A stretch of DNA of 64,000 bases from Leptolyngbya sp. Cla-17 (GCF_016807185.1 NZ_JAEVYN010000002.1:1172528-1236527); one strand, 5' to 3'; shown: positions 35,373 through 44,840, numbered from the stretch's first letter. Numbers and translations: made by a program. Notes: a model not told the origin generated them from the sequence alone.

Positions 35373-36818
35373 CTATTTAGCCATCGCGGGTTCGGGCTTT
35401 TCATCTGCCACATGAATCCAGTCAGTGTGATAGCTACCACCTTTATCTACGCGCTCGTAGGTGTGGGCACCAAAGTAGTCACGCTGCGCTTGGGTCAGGT
35501 TTTGGGGCAAGCGATCGCGACGGTAGCTATCAAAATAATCCAGCGATGCACTGAATGCTGGAACGGGAATGCCCACTTTTGCCGCCATTGCAATCACCTC
35601 ACGCCATGCAGTCTGGCGATCAAGAATCGTTTGCTTAAACTCTGGAGCCAGCAGCAGGTTTGCCAGACTAGGATTTTCATCAAAAGCTTTCTTGATCTTG
35701 TTCAAGAAGCCTGCCCGAATAATGCAGCCACCTTTCCAAATCCGAGCGCATTCACCCAAATTAAGTTCAAATCCGTACTCATCGGATGCTTTCTTCAATA
35801 GCGCCATCCCTTGAGCATAAGAACACATCTTGGAGCAATAGAGGGCATCGCGCACCTTCGAGATAAAGGCTTTTACATCGCCATCAAAGTTCATGGCAGG
35901 ACCCATTAGCTCGGTGGATGCAGCAACTCGTTCTTGTTTATAAGAGGACATAATCCGGGCAGTTACAGCAGCAATAATCGTTGGAATCGGAACACCCAGT
36001 TCCATCGCGCTATCTACTGTCCAGCGTCCGGTTCCCTTTTGAGCCGCTGCGTCTAGAATCACGTCTACCAGAGGACTACCCGTGTCAGGATCAACCACCT
36101 TAAACACATCAGCGGTAATCTCAATCAGGTAGGAGTTGAGTTCGTCGGTCGTATTCCACTCAGTAAAGACTTCGTGCAGTTGCGCGGCGTTGAGTCCGGC
36201 AACACTCTTCAGCAGGTCGTAGGCTTCCGCAATTAGCTGCATATCGCCATATTCAATACCATTGTGAACCATCTTGACGTAGTGACCTGCGCCACCGGGT
36301 CCAATGTAGGTGACACAAGGACCATCATCCACCTGGGCTGCAATTTTTGTCAGGATTGGTTCCAGATTGTCATAGGCTTGCTTTGTGCCTCCAGGCATCA
36401 TGCTAGGACCGAGGAGTGCGCCTTCTTCGCCGCCACTCACGCCCATGCCGATGAATGTAAACTTGTCGGCTTCTAGAGCTTTAGCACGGCGCTGAGTATC
36501 AGTAAACAGTGAGTTGCCACCATCAATCAACACATCGCCTTCATCCAGCAGCGGTTTAAGTTGCTCGATCACGGCATCCACAGGAGCGCCTGCTTTTACC
36601 ATGATCAAAATTCGACGGGGACGCTCTAAGGAGGCGACAAAATCTTCTAAGTTATAGGCAGCAACACAGTTTTTGCCTTGGGCGCGAGTTGCCATGAAGT
36701 GATCAGTCTTTTCACGGCTGCGATTGTAAACGGAAATAGGAAATCCCCTACTTTCGACGTTTAATGCTAGATTTTCGCCCATAACGGCGAGACCGATTAC
36801 ACCAAATTGCTGTGCCAT
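35373..36818 (-). CDS. gnd: 6-phosphogluconate dehydrogenase, decarboxylating
   Basis: The 481-aa enzyme makes ribulose 5-phosphate, CO2 and NADPH in the oxidative pentose phosphate pathway, the main dark NADPH source in cyanobacteria. The N-terminal nucleotide fold is [16 protein letters not shown] with the NADP-type [13 protein letters not shown]. Substrate-binding [20 protein letters not shown] and the catalytic Lys region [20 protein letters not shown] are intact. C-terminal helix contains [20 protein letters not shown]. It has its own terminator. Confidence 0.98.
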   Translation of the reverse strand: MAQQFGVIGLAVMGENLALNVESRGFPISVYNRSREKTDHFMATRAQGKNCVAAYNLEDFVASLERPRRILIMVKAGAPVDAVIEQLKPLLDEGDVLIDGGNSLFTDTQRRAKALEADKFTFIGMGVSGGEEGALLGPSMMPGGTKQAYDNLEPILTKIAAQVDDGPCVTYIGPGGAGHYVKMVHNGIEYGDMQLIAEAYDLLKSVAGLNAAQLHEVFTEWNTTDELNSYLIEITADVFKVVDPDTGSPLVDVILDAAAQKGTGRWTVDSAMELGVPIPTIIAAVTARIMSSYKQERVAASTELMGPAMNFDGDVKAFISKVRDALYCSKMCSYAQGMALLKKASDEYGFELNLGECARIWKGGCIIRAGFLNKIKKAFDENPSLANLLLAPEFKQTILDRQTAWREVIAMAAKVGIPVPAFSASLDYFDSYRRDRLPQNLTQAQRDYFGAHTYERVDKGGSYHTDWIHVADEKPEPAMAK

Positions 36819-36947
36819 AAAACTCTCTGATAATTCTGCAAAGTACCGGGATTCGTTATCCCTTAGGGTAAACCAATCACATGAGACTATCTAAAAAAAC
36901 AATATTAAGCTGTTGCGCTTTTGACGGATGCATACTGAAACACATGC

Positions 36948-36983
36948 TTTTTGTGAGAGATTTCTCTTTTTTGTGAGAGATTT
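36948..36983. repeat. Direct repeat, TTTTTGTGAGAGATTT twice
   Basis: Copies at 36948-36963 and 36968-36983, period 20 nt, in the upstream region of gnd. It could be a paired binding site or simply slippage. Confidence 0.6.
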
Positions 36984-37051
36984 TGACTCGCGCAAAACAA
37001 TGGATTTCGTTGCAGGAGTCTTTGAGGAAGGCTGCGATCGCGTCCTCACTG

Positions 37052-37091
37052 CGTCTCTACGTTTATGAATGTCTACATCAGCGTAGAGACG
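37052..37091. repeat. GTAGAGACG-type inverted repeat
   Basis: CGTCTCTACG (37052-37061) and CGTAGAGACG (37082-37091) flank 20 nt. Repeats built on GTAGAGACG are widespread in cyanobacterial intergenic DNA. Confidence 0.7.
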
Positions 37092-37173
37092 GGGAGGCAG
37101 GATAATTTTTCAGACTTTCCGCTAAAAAGAGAGGATGATTCTTGAATGTGCCACACGGTAAGGGAATGCCTGT

Positions 37174-38589
37174 ATGACCCTCTCATTTTCAGTGATTGTG
37201 CCCGTCTACAACTGCCAAGATTCAGTCGTTAAAACGTTACAAAGTATTGAGCAAAGTATTCAGTATTTTTGTCAAACTTCCCCCATGGTTGCTGAGATCA
37301 TGGCTGAGGTGATTGTGGTAAATGATGCATCGAGCGATCGCACCTTGGAGCTTGCCACGCAATGGATGCAAACAAATCCCTCGCGGTTTATCGTGGTCAA
37401 TCATCAAACCAGCCTAGGATTAGCCATTGCTCGAAACACAGGCTTGAAATACGCCAAAGGCGAACTAATTTTCTTCTGCGACCCCAACAGTTTCTTTTCA
37501 CTGCCCCACGTTTCCGCTTGCATTTTATGTTTGCATCAGCCGAACCAACCGCCTGCTCAACAGTTAGGAGAAGTCACCCTCGACGTAAAACTCATTCAAG
37601 AGAACCAATACCAGATCAGTGTGCCGCCCTACGCCCTTGATGCCGTACAAACAGGCATCCGAACTGGTAAAGCCAGTGCATCTGTAATGTCTTTGGAAAA
37701 CCATAATTTGAGCAATCTCTGTGTCAAACGAGAGTGTCATGAGTTTCTGGAAGGTTTTTTAGATCTGCCGCCGCTCCATGAAAATGGACAAGAAGTTGTT
37801 GCTTATCATCAGTGGCTACGGCAGTTTTTTCTGGTCGGTAAACTTGCGGTGGAAACGGTGGAAAGCGCTGAGCCAATTTCACGCTCACCTGGAATGATTG
37901 AGCTTGTGCAAACTGGACCAAACGCTGTCATGATTCCAAAAAGCGCTGCCATTGAAGTCAGCAATGCCCATGCCATTGAAGTGCATTCGCAGCGACTCCT
38001 TCAAAGAGCAATCGCGTTCAACAAACAAAAACAAGCAAGACTTTTTCAGATCTATCGCACCTACGTCAGCACGACTTCTTTGGAAGATCACGCGGTTTCC
38101 TGGGAAGCGGCTCGGTATCTCTTTCAAGCAGTACAAGAAGCCAAGCCTAAAAGAATTTTGGACTTGGGCAGCGGCTACAGTTCCCTGATATTTAGAACTT
38201 ATCAGGCAACGCTTGCACCAGAAACCACCGTGGTATCGGTAGACGATGATGCCGAGTGGCTAGAAAAAACCAAAGCTTTTTTGCAGGCGAATGACATCAG
38301 CACCGAGCATTGCATCACCTGGAAAGATTTTTTAAATGCTTATGCTGATCAATCCTATGACTTCATTTTGTATGACATGGGCAATATGTACACTAGAGCC
38401 GAGAATCTCACCAAGATTGTGGATGTGATGGAGCCAACCGGTAGTCTAATTATTGATGATGTTCATTTCTCGTTTTACGCCATGGTTGTGTTTGAGGTAA
38501 TTGGCAACTATCGCCTCCGGTTGCAGTCGCTGAAACGAGAAACGCTGGACAAATATGGTCGCTATGCAGTGAAGGCAACTTATACGTGA
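37174..38589 (+). CDS. Fusion of family 2 glycosyltransferase and SAM-dependent methyltransferase
   Basis: The 471-aa product starts as a GT-A glycosyltransferase: FSVIVPVYNCQDSVVKTLQS, EVIVVNDASSDRTLELA and ARNTGLKYAKGELIFFCDPN (a D-x-N in place of the common DxD). Residues about 230-290 form a linker, and 300-471 form a class I methyltransferase with motif I KRILDLGSGYSSLIF, acidic SVDDDAEWLE and YDFILYDMG. The methyltransferase part may instead act in cell-surface sugar modification with the transferase. Soluble, no signal peptide. Substrates unknown. No other polysaccharide genes are adjacent. Confidence 0.85.
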   Translation: MTLSFSVIVPVYNCQDSVVKTLQSIEQSIQYFCQTSPMVAEIMAEVIVVNDASSDRTLELATQWMQTNPSRFIVVNHQTSLGLAIARNTGLKYAKGELIFFCDPNSFFSLPHVSACILCLHQPNQPPAQQLGEVTLDVKLIQENQYQISVPPYALDAVQTGIRTGKASASVMSLENHNLSNLCVKRECHEFLEGFLDLPPLHENGQEVVAYHQWLRQFFLVGKLAVETVESAEPISRSPGMIELVQTGPNAVMIPKSAAIEVSNAHAIEVHSQRLLQRAIAFNKQKQARLFQIYRTYVSTTSLEDHAVSWEAARYLFQAVQEAKPKRILDLGSGYSSLIFRTYQATLAPETTVVSVDDDAEWLEKTKAFLQANDISTEHCITWKDFLNAYADQSYDFILYDMGNMYTRAENLTKIVDVMEPTGSLIIDDVHFSFYAMVVFEVIGNYRLRLQSLKRETLDKYGRYAVKATYT

Positions 38590-38701
38590 TCTACAGCAAG
38601 GCAGCGTGAGGAAAAACAATGCAAAACTTAAAGACGAAAATCGAAAGCGCTCTCACAGAGTAGAGTGATAGGTAGTTGTTCAGCACAATGGAAACCGGAC
38701 A

Positions 38702-40051
38702 ATGCTGGCGTATATTCTTGCGTTCCTTATCGGCTCAGGTAGCTTTGCCCTCTATATGGCTGCCTTCTTTTTTCCAGAAGTCCATCGCAAAAATGACTTT
38801 GCTTGGAGTGGGATTGGGCTATTTTACGCGCTAGTGCTGTGGGTGTGTGCTGAACGGATTACCGGGGGCGTGCTACTAGGACAAACGGCTAGTGTGGCGC
38901 TTATAGGTTGGCTGGGCTGGCAAACATTTTTGCTGCGGCGGCAAGTGGCTCCGTTGGATCAACAAACACCGCTACCGACGGCGGATGAAGTGAAAGCGTC
39001 GTTGACCGGGCTGGCAAGCTCTGGGGGTCGGGCTGAAGTGACAGGGCAAGCTTCTCGTTTGTTCAATCAGTTGAAACAGAGTGTGCAAGGGCGCGTTGCG
39101 GGTGTGACTTCCCGGAAGAGATCGCCCACTCAAAGCGAAGTTTATGTTCCTCCGAGCCTGGAGGAATTTGGCACCGCAGGACAGGACGCGATCGCACGAT
39201 TTGCCAAGGCTGCAATTCCTGAAGATGCAACCGTTCAGCCAGCCCTGTCTAGCGGTGAGGACAGAATTCGTGAAACGATCCCTGTGGAAATCGCTGAGGC
39301 TGAGCAGACATCGGTTGAAAGCCGGGTCGATGAAACAGAATCCCTGATAAAAGAGGCAGCAAATACCGTAATGGAAGCTGCTGAGACGGCGGATAAGGCG
39401 ATCGCTCCTGTAGGTGAACAAGCGCCCAAAATGGTTGCTGACACTGCTAAAGGATTGGGTGGGCTATTTCAGGGATTTAACCAAAACAATCAGAAAAAAG
39501 AAAGCAAGCCAGTCTATGTCCGCAAGCAGTTTCGTGAAGAAACGACGACTATTGCAAAAACTGGTGCCCCCGCAAAGACTGGAAAGAAACCATTACCCAA
39601 GGAAAATCAGCGAAAGGAAAGTAAGCCAGCCAGTAAGGCGGTTTACGTGCGGAAGCAGTTTCGCGAAGAGACCGCTTCAGAACTCAAAGAACCGATAGAA
39701 GATGCGATCGCGGAAGTCAAAGATTCAACCAGCAGTCTTGCCGAAATACCAACGGCGAGCGTTCCCACAAGTACAAACAGCAGTGAAGCAGTTGTGCCAA
39801 ATCTCCTGGGCAATGCTCCTGTAGAGATTTCGGCAGAGGAAATTGTGGAAGATTTGCTAGAAGACATTTCTGTTCAGGAAGGAACCCTGACTTTAGAAGC
39901 AACCGAAATTATTGAAGTGGCGATCGAACTCGGCGATGCAACCATAGACCCAATCACCTGGGTTGCTGAACTCGAAAACGACACGGCACCAGAATCCTTT
40001 CTGCCAAAACACATTACAGCTAGCCCGGTAGATTCACCTAATCAAGCGTAG
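38702..40051 (+). CDS. Ycf66-type membrane protein with long disordered tail
   Basis: The 449-aa product has an N-terminal membrane domain of about three helices (ILAFLIGSGSFALYMAAFFF, FYALVLWVCAERITGGVLLG, ASVALIGWLGWQTFLLRR) like the Ycf66 family, then about 350 residues of acidic, low-complexity sequence. The motif VYVRKQFREET occurs twice, near residues 274 and 317, each in a Lys-rich setting, as an internal repeat. A second Ycf66-family gene is at 50645. Probably thylakoid or cytoplasmic membrane; no known function. Domain assignment is by resemblance. Confidence 0.7.
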   Translation: MLAYILAFLIGSGSFALYMAAFFFPEVHRKNDFAWSGIGLFYALVLWVCAERITGGVLLGQTASVALIGWLGWQTFLLRRQVAPLDQQTPLPTADEVKASLTGLASSGGRAEVTGQASRLFNQLKQSVQGRVAGVTSRKRSPTQSEVYVPPSLEEFGTAGQDAIARFAKAAIPEDATVQPALSSGEDRIRETIPVEIAEAEQTSVESRVDETESLIKEAANTVMEAAETADKAIAPVGEQAPKMVADTAKGLGGLFQGFNQNNQKKESKPVYVRKQFREETTTIAKTGAPAKTGKKPLPKENQRKESKPASKAVYVRKQFREETASELKEPIEDAIAEVKDSTSSLAEIPTASVPTSTNSSEAVVPNLLGNAPVEISAEEIVEDLLEDISVQEGTLTLEATEIIEVAIELGDATIDPITWVAELENDTAPESFLPKHITASPVDSPNQA

Positions 40052-40395
40052 GTGCTGCGGGAGGATGCGGTAGCAGCTTCAAGCGATTAATTTTAGTCAG
40101 GATCAATGTCCCACGCTGGCAAACAGAGACTCTACACTTCCACAAACACAGATAGTTACCCATCGGCACAAACTTAATGCTGAGTTGCTTCCAGAAATGT
40201 CAGTGGTTTGTTGGCTTACCTCTCTGCTTGTTTGTTTTTAACTGAGCTTATCGCAGCTTTTTTAGCATACCGATTGATAAACTTGAAGCCTGTAGCATTG
40301 TCCAAGATAATGGCTACACATCGCTCATTGGGCAGCTTTGTTATACTACAAGTACTACAACCGCCTCTATTTCTATTAGAGAACTCATCTAAATC
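40052..40395. other. Intergenic region ahead of ileS
   Basis: About 345 nt. It contains a TATACT box at 40342-40347 with no good -35 partner. A 65-codon TTG frame here overlaps ileS and is not supported. Confidence 0.45.
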
Positions 40396-43377
40396 ATGGC
40401 TGTAACCGAACCTGGATCGTATAAAGACACCGTTAACTTGCCCAAGACCAGCTTTGATATGCGGGCAAATGCCGTGAAGCGGGAACCTGAGATTCAGCAG
40501 TTTTGGGCAGAACACCAGATTTACCAACGACTGTCGCAATCTAATCCGGGCGATCTTTTTGTGCTGCATGACGGTCCACCTTACGCCAACGGATCGCTGC
40601 ATATGGGTCACGCCATGAATAAGGTGCTGAAGGATATCATCAATAAGTATCAGCTACTTAAAGGGCGCAAGGTGCGCTATGTGCCCGGTTGGGATTGTCA
40701 TGGGTTGCCGATCGAGCTGAAAGTGCTGCAAGGAATGAAACAGGAAGAACGGCGATCGCTGACTCCATTACAACTGCGGCAAAAGGCAAAAGAGTTTGCC
40801 TTGAAAGCGGTGGACGAACAGCGGGAAAGCTTCAAGCGCTATGGCGTGTGGGGCGATTGGGAAAACCCGTATCTAACGCTCAAGCCTGAATATGAGGCGG
40901 CTCAAATTGGCGTATTTGGACAGATGGTGCTGAATGGCTATGTCTATCGCGGATTCAAGCCTGTTCATTGGAGTCCTAGTTCCAAAACAGCGCTGGCAGA
41001 AGCAGAACTGGAATATCCCGAAGGACACACCTCGCGATCGCTCTACGCTGCGTTTGAAGTGACCAGTTTGCCAGCCGCCCTGCAAATGCCGTTTGATCCG
41101 TTCTTGGGCGAACTTGGCGTTGCCATCTGGACGACTACTCCCTGGACCATTCCGGCAAACTTGGGCGTGAGCGTCAATCCAGAACTGGTCTATGCCGTGG
41201 TGGAAGTCGGTGAAAACGCACCGGGGCAATTCAAATATCTGCTGGTTGCCCAGGATTTGGTCGATCGCCTCTCCGAAACCCTCGGCACGACCCTGACGCC
41301 CCAAGCTTCGGCAATGGGCAAAACCCTAGAGCATCTTACCTATCGCCATCCCTTATACGATCGCCAAAGTGAGGTGCTGATCGGTGGCGATTACGTGACC
41401 ACCGATTCTGGAACGGGCTTAGTTCACACGGCACCGGGGCATGGTCAGGAAGACTATCAAGTGGGCTTGCGCTACGGTTTGCCCATTTTGTCGCCCGTGG
41501 ATGACAACGGCAACTTTACCGAAGAAGCCGGAGTGTTTGCAGGGCTAAATGTGTTGGGTGACGGCAACAGCGCGGTAATTGAGGCGTTGCGCGACGCGGG
41601 ATCACTGCTGAAAGAAGAACCCTATCTGCACAAATATCCTTATGATTGGCGCACCAAGAAACCCACCATTTTCCGTGCTACTGAGCAGTGGTTTGCCTCG
41701 GTAGAAGGCTTTCGGGATGAAGCGCTGAAGGCGATCGCGGAAGTGCAATGGATTCCGGCGCAGGGCGAAAACCGCATCACGCCCATGGTTGCTGAGCGAT
41801 CGGATTGGTGCATCTCTCGCCAGCGCAGTTGGGGCGTACCGATTCCGGTGTTTTATGACGAAGCCACGAACGAACCATTGATGAACCAGGAGACGATCGC
41901 CCATGTGCAGGCGATCGTTGCCGACAAAGGCTCCGATGCTTGGTGGTCGCTATCCATTGAGGAACTATTACCCGAACCCTACCGCAGCAATGGCAAAACC
42001 TACCGCAAAAGCACCGACACGATGGATGTCTGGTTCGATTCCGGTTCATCTTGGGCGGCCGTTTTGAATAGTTCTGAGTTCGCAGTCCGGAGTCCGGAGG
42101 CTCAAGTGCAGTCTATGCCTCCCGTTCCCCACTCAGAACTCTGCACTCAGAACTCCGCTCTCTCCTACCCCGCCGATATGTATTTGGAAGGCTCGGATCA
42201 ACATCGCGGTTGGTTCCAATCCAGTTTGCTGACGAGTGTGGCGGTGAATGGATACGCGCCCTACAAAACCGTGCTAACTCATGGCTTTGCGCTGGATGAA
42301 CAGGGGCGCAAAATGAGTAAATCCATGGGCAACGTGGTTGATCCTGCTGGCATCATCAACGGCGGTAAAAACCAAAAAGAAGACCCAGCTTATGGAGCAG
42401 ATGTGCTGCGGCTGTGGGTGTCGTCGGTGGATTACACTTCCGATGTGTTGATTGGCAAAACGATCTTAAAGCAGTTGGGAGATGTGCGCGGCAAGATTCG
42501 CAATACAGCGCGGTTTTTGCTGGGTAACCTGCATGATTTTGATCCGGCTAAAGATGCCGTGCCCTATGCGGATCTACCCGAACTCGATCGCTACATGCTG
42601 CACCGAATTACCGAAGTCTTCAGCGATGTCACCGATGCCTTTGAAACCTTCCAATTCTTCCGCTTCTTTCAAACGGTACAAAACTTTTGCGTCGTCGATC
42701 TGTCCAATTTTTACCTGGATATTGCCAAAGATCGCTTATACATCAGCGCAGAAGCCTCACTGCGTCGTCGCAGTTGTCAAACCGTTATTTGGGTGGCGCT
42801 AGAAAATTTGGCACGGGCGATCGCACCAGTTCTCTCTCATCTTGCCGAAGATATCTGGCAGTTTTTGCCCTACTCCACGTCCCACCAATCGGTGTTTGAA
42901 GCAGGTTGGGTTCGCATAGAGCCAGAGTGGAATCAGCCAGAGCTTGCCGAAAAATGGGTCAACATTCGCGAGATTCGTACCGAAGTCAACAAAGTACTGG
43001 AGCAGGCGCGTACTGCCAAAGCGATCGGCTCTTCGTTGGAAGCCAAACTGCTGCTATATGTGGCAGATGCCCAACTGCGAACCACCCTACAAGCTTTCAA
43101 TCCAGCCGCACTCCACACTCAGCACTCTGTACAGCCCAATCACGTCGATGAATTGCGCTATCTCTTCCTCACCTCGCAAGTGGAACTCCTCGATTCTACT
43201 GATCGCTTAGCCGATGTTAAATATGCGGCTCAGACTGACGCGATCTCGGTCGGTGTGGTGGATGCAGACGGCAAAAAGTGCGATCGCTGCTGGAACTATT
43301 CCACCCACATCGGCGAATTTGAAGAGCATCCGTTGTTATGTGAACGGTGTGATGATGCGATCGATGGAAAATTTTAA
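40396..43377 (+). CDS. ileS: Isoleucyl-tRNA synthetase with two repeat-derived insertions
   Basis: A 993-aa class I synthetase. The HIGH motif is PPYANGSLHMGHAMNK near residue 60, the editing domain carries IWTTTPWTIPAN, the KMSKS loop is GRKMSKSMGN, and a C-terminal zinc finger reads CDRCWNYSTHIGEFE then CERC. Between WAAVLN and YPADMYLEGSDQHRGW, normally nearly continuous, a 31-codon insertion (42070-42162) made of ACTCAGAACT repeats is present. A shorter one lies at about 43108-43134. The frame stays open throughout and all catalytic motifs are intact, so the enzyme should be active. Confidence 0.96.
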   Translation: MAVTEPGSYKDTVNLPKTSFDMRANAVKREPEIQQFWAEHQIYQRLSQSNPGDLFVLHDGPPYANGSLHMGHAMNKVLKDIINKYQLLKGRKVRYVPGWDCHGLPIELKVLQGMKQEERRSLTPLQLRQKAKEFALKAVDEQRESFKRYGVWGDWENPYLTLKPEYEAAQIGVFGQMVLNGYVYRGFKPVHWSPSSKTALAEAELEYPEGHTSRSLYAAFEVTSLPAALQMPFDPFLGELGVAIWTTTPWTIPANLGVSVNPELVYAVVEVGENAPGQFKYLLVAQDLVDRLSETLGTTLTPQASAMGKTLEHLTYRHPLYDRQSEVLIGGDYVTTDSGTGLVHTAPGHGQEDYQVGLRYGLPILSPVDDNGNFTEEAGVFAGLNVLGDGNSAVIEALRDAGSLLKEEPYLHKYPYDWRTKKPTIFRATEQWFASVEGFRDEALKAIAEVQWIPAQGENRITPMVAERSDWCISRQRSWGVPIPVFYDEATNEPLMNQETIAHVQAIVADKGSDAWWSLSIEELLPEPYRSNGKTYRKSTDTMDVWFDSGSSWAAVLNSSEFAVRSPEAQVQSMPPVPHSELCTQNSALSYPADMYLEGSDQHRGWFQSSLLTSVAVNGYAPYKTVLTHGFALDEQGRKMSKSMGNVVDPAGIINGGKNQKEDPAYGADVLRLWVSSVDYTSDVLIGKTILKQLGDVRGKIRNTARFLLGNLHDFDPAKDAVPYADLPELDRYMLHRITEVFSDVTDAFETFQFFRFFQTVQNFCVVDLSNFYLDIAKDRLYISAEASLRRRSCQTVIWVALENLARAIAPVLSHLAEDIWQFLPYSTSHQSVFEAGWVRIEPEWNQPELAEKWVNIREIRTEVNKVLEQARTAKAIGSSLEAKLLLYVADAQLRTTLQAFNPAALHTQHSVQPNHVDELRYLFLTSQVELLDSTDRLADVKYAAQTDAISVGVVDADGKKCDRCWNYSTHIGEFEEHPLLCERCDDAIDGKF
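42070..42162 (+). repeat. Repeat element inserted in frame within ileS
   Basis: AGTTCTGAGT at 42070-42079 and its complement ACTCAGAACT at 42131-42140 and 42145-42154 form inverted and direct repeats. The 93-nt block encodes 31 residues of low-complexity sequence not expected in IleS. Confidence 0.75.
43108..43134 (+). repeat. Second short repeat-like insertion in ileS
   Basis: CACTCCACACTCAGCACTCT belongs to the same family of ACTCAGCACTC-like sequences and encodes AALHTQHSV, which looks foreign to the surrounding IleS sequence. Limits are approximate. Confidence 0.5.
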
Positions 43378-43506
43378 TGTTTGAGCCTTCAAATCGAGAG
43401 CTTTGATCATGACTGTATAAAGCTAAAAGCTATCGGATTTTAGGTCAAGGGTAAGGGGGTATATGCTGGAATTGAATTGGCAGTCAGCATCTTTTGAGTT
43501 TCTACT

Positions 43507-43728
43507 ATGAAGTCTCTGCAAGATTACACAATCGTTGTCCGCCCTGATGATAATAGTACATTTGCTGCTTATGTTCCTGCCATCGCAGGGTGCCATGCTT
43601 GGGGAGCAACACCCGATGAGGCGAGGGCAGAATTAGTCAACGTGTTTGAAATGATTCAGGAGGAATATTTAGAAGCAGGAAAACCACTTCCACGGGATGT
43701 TGAGTTGGTCATTGCAAATGCCAGCTAA
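43507..43728 (+). CDS. hicB: HicB-family antitoxin
   Basis: The 73-aa product is the partial RNase H-like HicB fold: DYTIVVRPDDNSTFAAYVPA, GCHAWGATPDEARAELVNVF and an amphipathic C-terminal helix. There is no C-terminal DNA-binding domain, so autoregulation by HicB alone is unlikely. It should neutralise HicA by direct binding. It overlaps hicA by 11 nt, so translation is coupled. The antitoxin-first order is the reverse of the E. coli order. Confidence 0.88.
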   Translation: MKSLQDYTIVVRPDDNSTFAAYVPAIAGCHAWGATPDEARAELVNVFEMIQEEYLEAGKPLPRDVELVIANAS

Positions 43729-43930
43729 AGCCAGTGAGTTAGAGAAAGTGGCTCGAAAGCTGGGATTTGAAAAGGTCCGTCAGAAGGGAAGTCATGCACG
43801 CTGGAAACATGCTGATGGGCGATCAACTACCATCCCAATTCACGGCAAGACTGAAATTGGCAGCTGGTTGTTTTACGAGATTTTGAAACAGCTTGGCATT
43901 ACAGAGGAAGACTTTGAAGAGTTGCGATAG
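43718..43930 (+). CDS. hicA: HicA-family mRNA interferase toxin
   Basis: From ATG 43718 the 70-aa product has a dsRBD-like fold: KASELEKVARKLGFEKVRQK then GSHARWKHADGRSTTIPIHG. The catalytic His is in GSHARW. It should cleave mRNA independently of the ribosome when free of HicB. A TTG start at 43697 is possible but unneeded. A short hairpin with T-run (43938-43957) follows. Confidence 0.88.
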   Translation: MPAKASELEKVARKLGFEKVRQKGSHARWKHADGRSTTIPIHGKTEIGSWLFYEILKQLGITEEDFEELR

Positions 43931-43937
43931 AAAAGGG

Positions 43938-43957
43938 TGAGTATCGTACTCATTTTT
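43938..43957 (+). terminator. Weak terminator after hicA
   Basis: TGAGTA (43938-43943) pairs with TACTCA (43947-43952) around 3 nt and is followed by five T. The stem is short and AT-rich. Confidence 0.45.
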
Positions 43958-43961
43958 CTGC

Positions 43962-43999
43962 TGTGTAACCTGTTTATTTATGTGTAACCTGCTTGCTTA
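43962..43999 (+). repeat. Tandem 19-bp duplication before the amidotransferase start
   Basis: TGTGTAACCTGTTTATTTA (43962-43980) is followed directly by TGTGTAACCTGCTTGCTTA (43981-43999), 16 of 19 identical. The A of the ATG is the last base of the second unit. Confidence 0.8.
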
Positions 44000-44778
44000 T
44001 GTGCCAACTGCTGGGGATGAATTGCAATGTACCGACCGACATCTGCTTTTCGTTTGAAGGGTTTGCAGCACGGGGCGGCAAAACGGATGAACACCGCGAT
44101 GGTTGGGGCATTGCCTTTTTTGAAGGCTTAGGCTGCCGCATATTTTTGGATGAGAAACCCTCGATCGCGTCTCCCGTCGCCGAATTAGTCCAACACTACC
44201 CAATCAAATCCAAACACGTCATTGCCCACATTCGCAAAGCGACCCACGGCGGCATTGCTCTCGAAAACTGCCATCCCTTTCAACGAGAACTGTGGGGGCG
44301 TTACTGGGCTTTTGCTCACAACGGCAATTTGGATGATTTGGTGTACGAGCCAGGAACTTACTACCGTCCCGTGGGGCAAACTGACAGTGAGCAAGCCTTT
44401 TGCAGGATTCTAGAAACCTTGCGGCAGCACTTCCCTGTGGAAAAACCACCCCTCGACGAGCTTTATCCTGTGTTGAATAGGGTCACTCAAGTTCTCGCAA
44501 CCGCCGGAATTTTCAACTATTTGCTCTCGGATGGAGAACACTTTTTTGCCCATTGCACCACCAAACTTTGCTACATCGTGCGGCGATCGCCCTTTGCTGC
44601 TGCCCATTTGATTGATGAAGATGTCACCGTAGATTTTCAAGAATTGACTCGCCCCAGCGATCGCGTTGCCATCATTGCCACCACTCCGCTAACCGACAAC
44701 GAAACCTGGACAATTATTCCACCCGGAGAATTACTTGTCTTTCAAGATGGCATACCCTTAAAACGGACCCAAAGATAG
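43999..44778 (+). CDS. Class II glutamine amidotransferase (YafJ-like)
   Basis: The 259-aa product starts MCQLLGMN, putting the nucleophile Cys at position 2 after Met removal, which fixes ATG 43999 as start. The glutaminase fold continues with GGKTDEHRDGWGIAFFE, VIAHIRKATHGGIALENCHP and FAHNGNLDD, all typical of Ntn glutamine amidotransferases of the YafJ type. No synthase domain is attached, so the acceptor is unknown. The start lies in a 19-bp tandem duplication. Confidence 0.88.
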   Translation: MCQLLGMNCNVPTDICFSFEGFAARGGKTDEHRDGWGIAFFEGLGCRIFLDEKPSIASPVAELVQHYPIKSKHVIAHIRKATHGGIALENCHPFQRELWGRYWAFAHNGNLDDLVYEPGTYYRPVGQTDSEQAFCRILETLRQHFPVEKPPLDELYPVLNRVTQVLATAGIFNYLLSDGEHFFAHCTTKLCYIVRRSPFAAAHLIDEDVTVDFQELTRPSDRVAIIATTPLTDNETWTIIPPGELLVFQDGIPLKRTQR

Positions 44779-44840
44779 AAATTGAGCGCAATCTCTGAAG
44801 AGTTGTCTGTCAGGCGGCTACCTCCTGCTAAAGTTAACCT

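Larger units (their letters stand above)
36819..37173. other. Intergenic region with short repeats
   Basis: About 355 nt between divergent gnd and the glycosyltransferase gene. It holds a 20-nt-period direct repeat (36948-36983) and a GTAGAGACG-type inverted repeat (37052-37091). Confidence 0.6.

Noticed and set aside
40208..40405. 65-codon TTG-started hydrophobic frame
   Set aside because: Overlaps the ileS start in another frame and has no ribosome site or family likeness.
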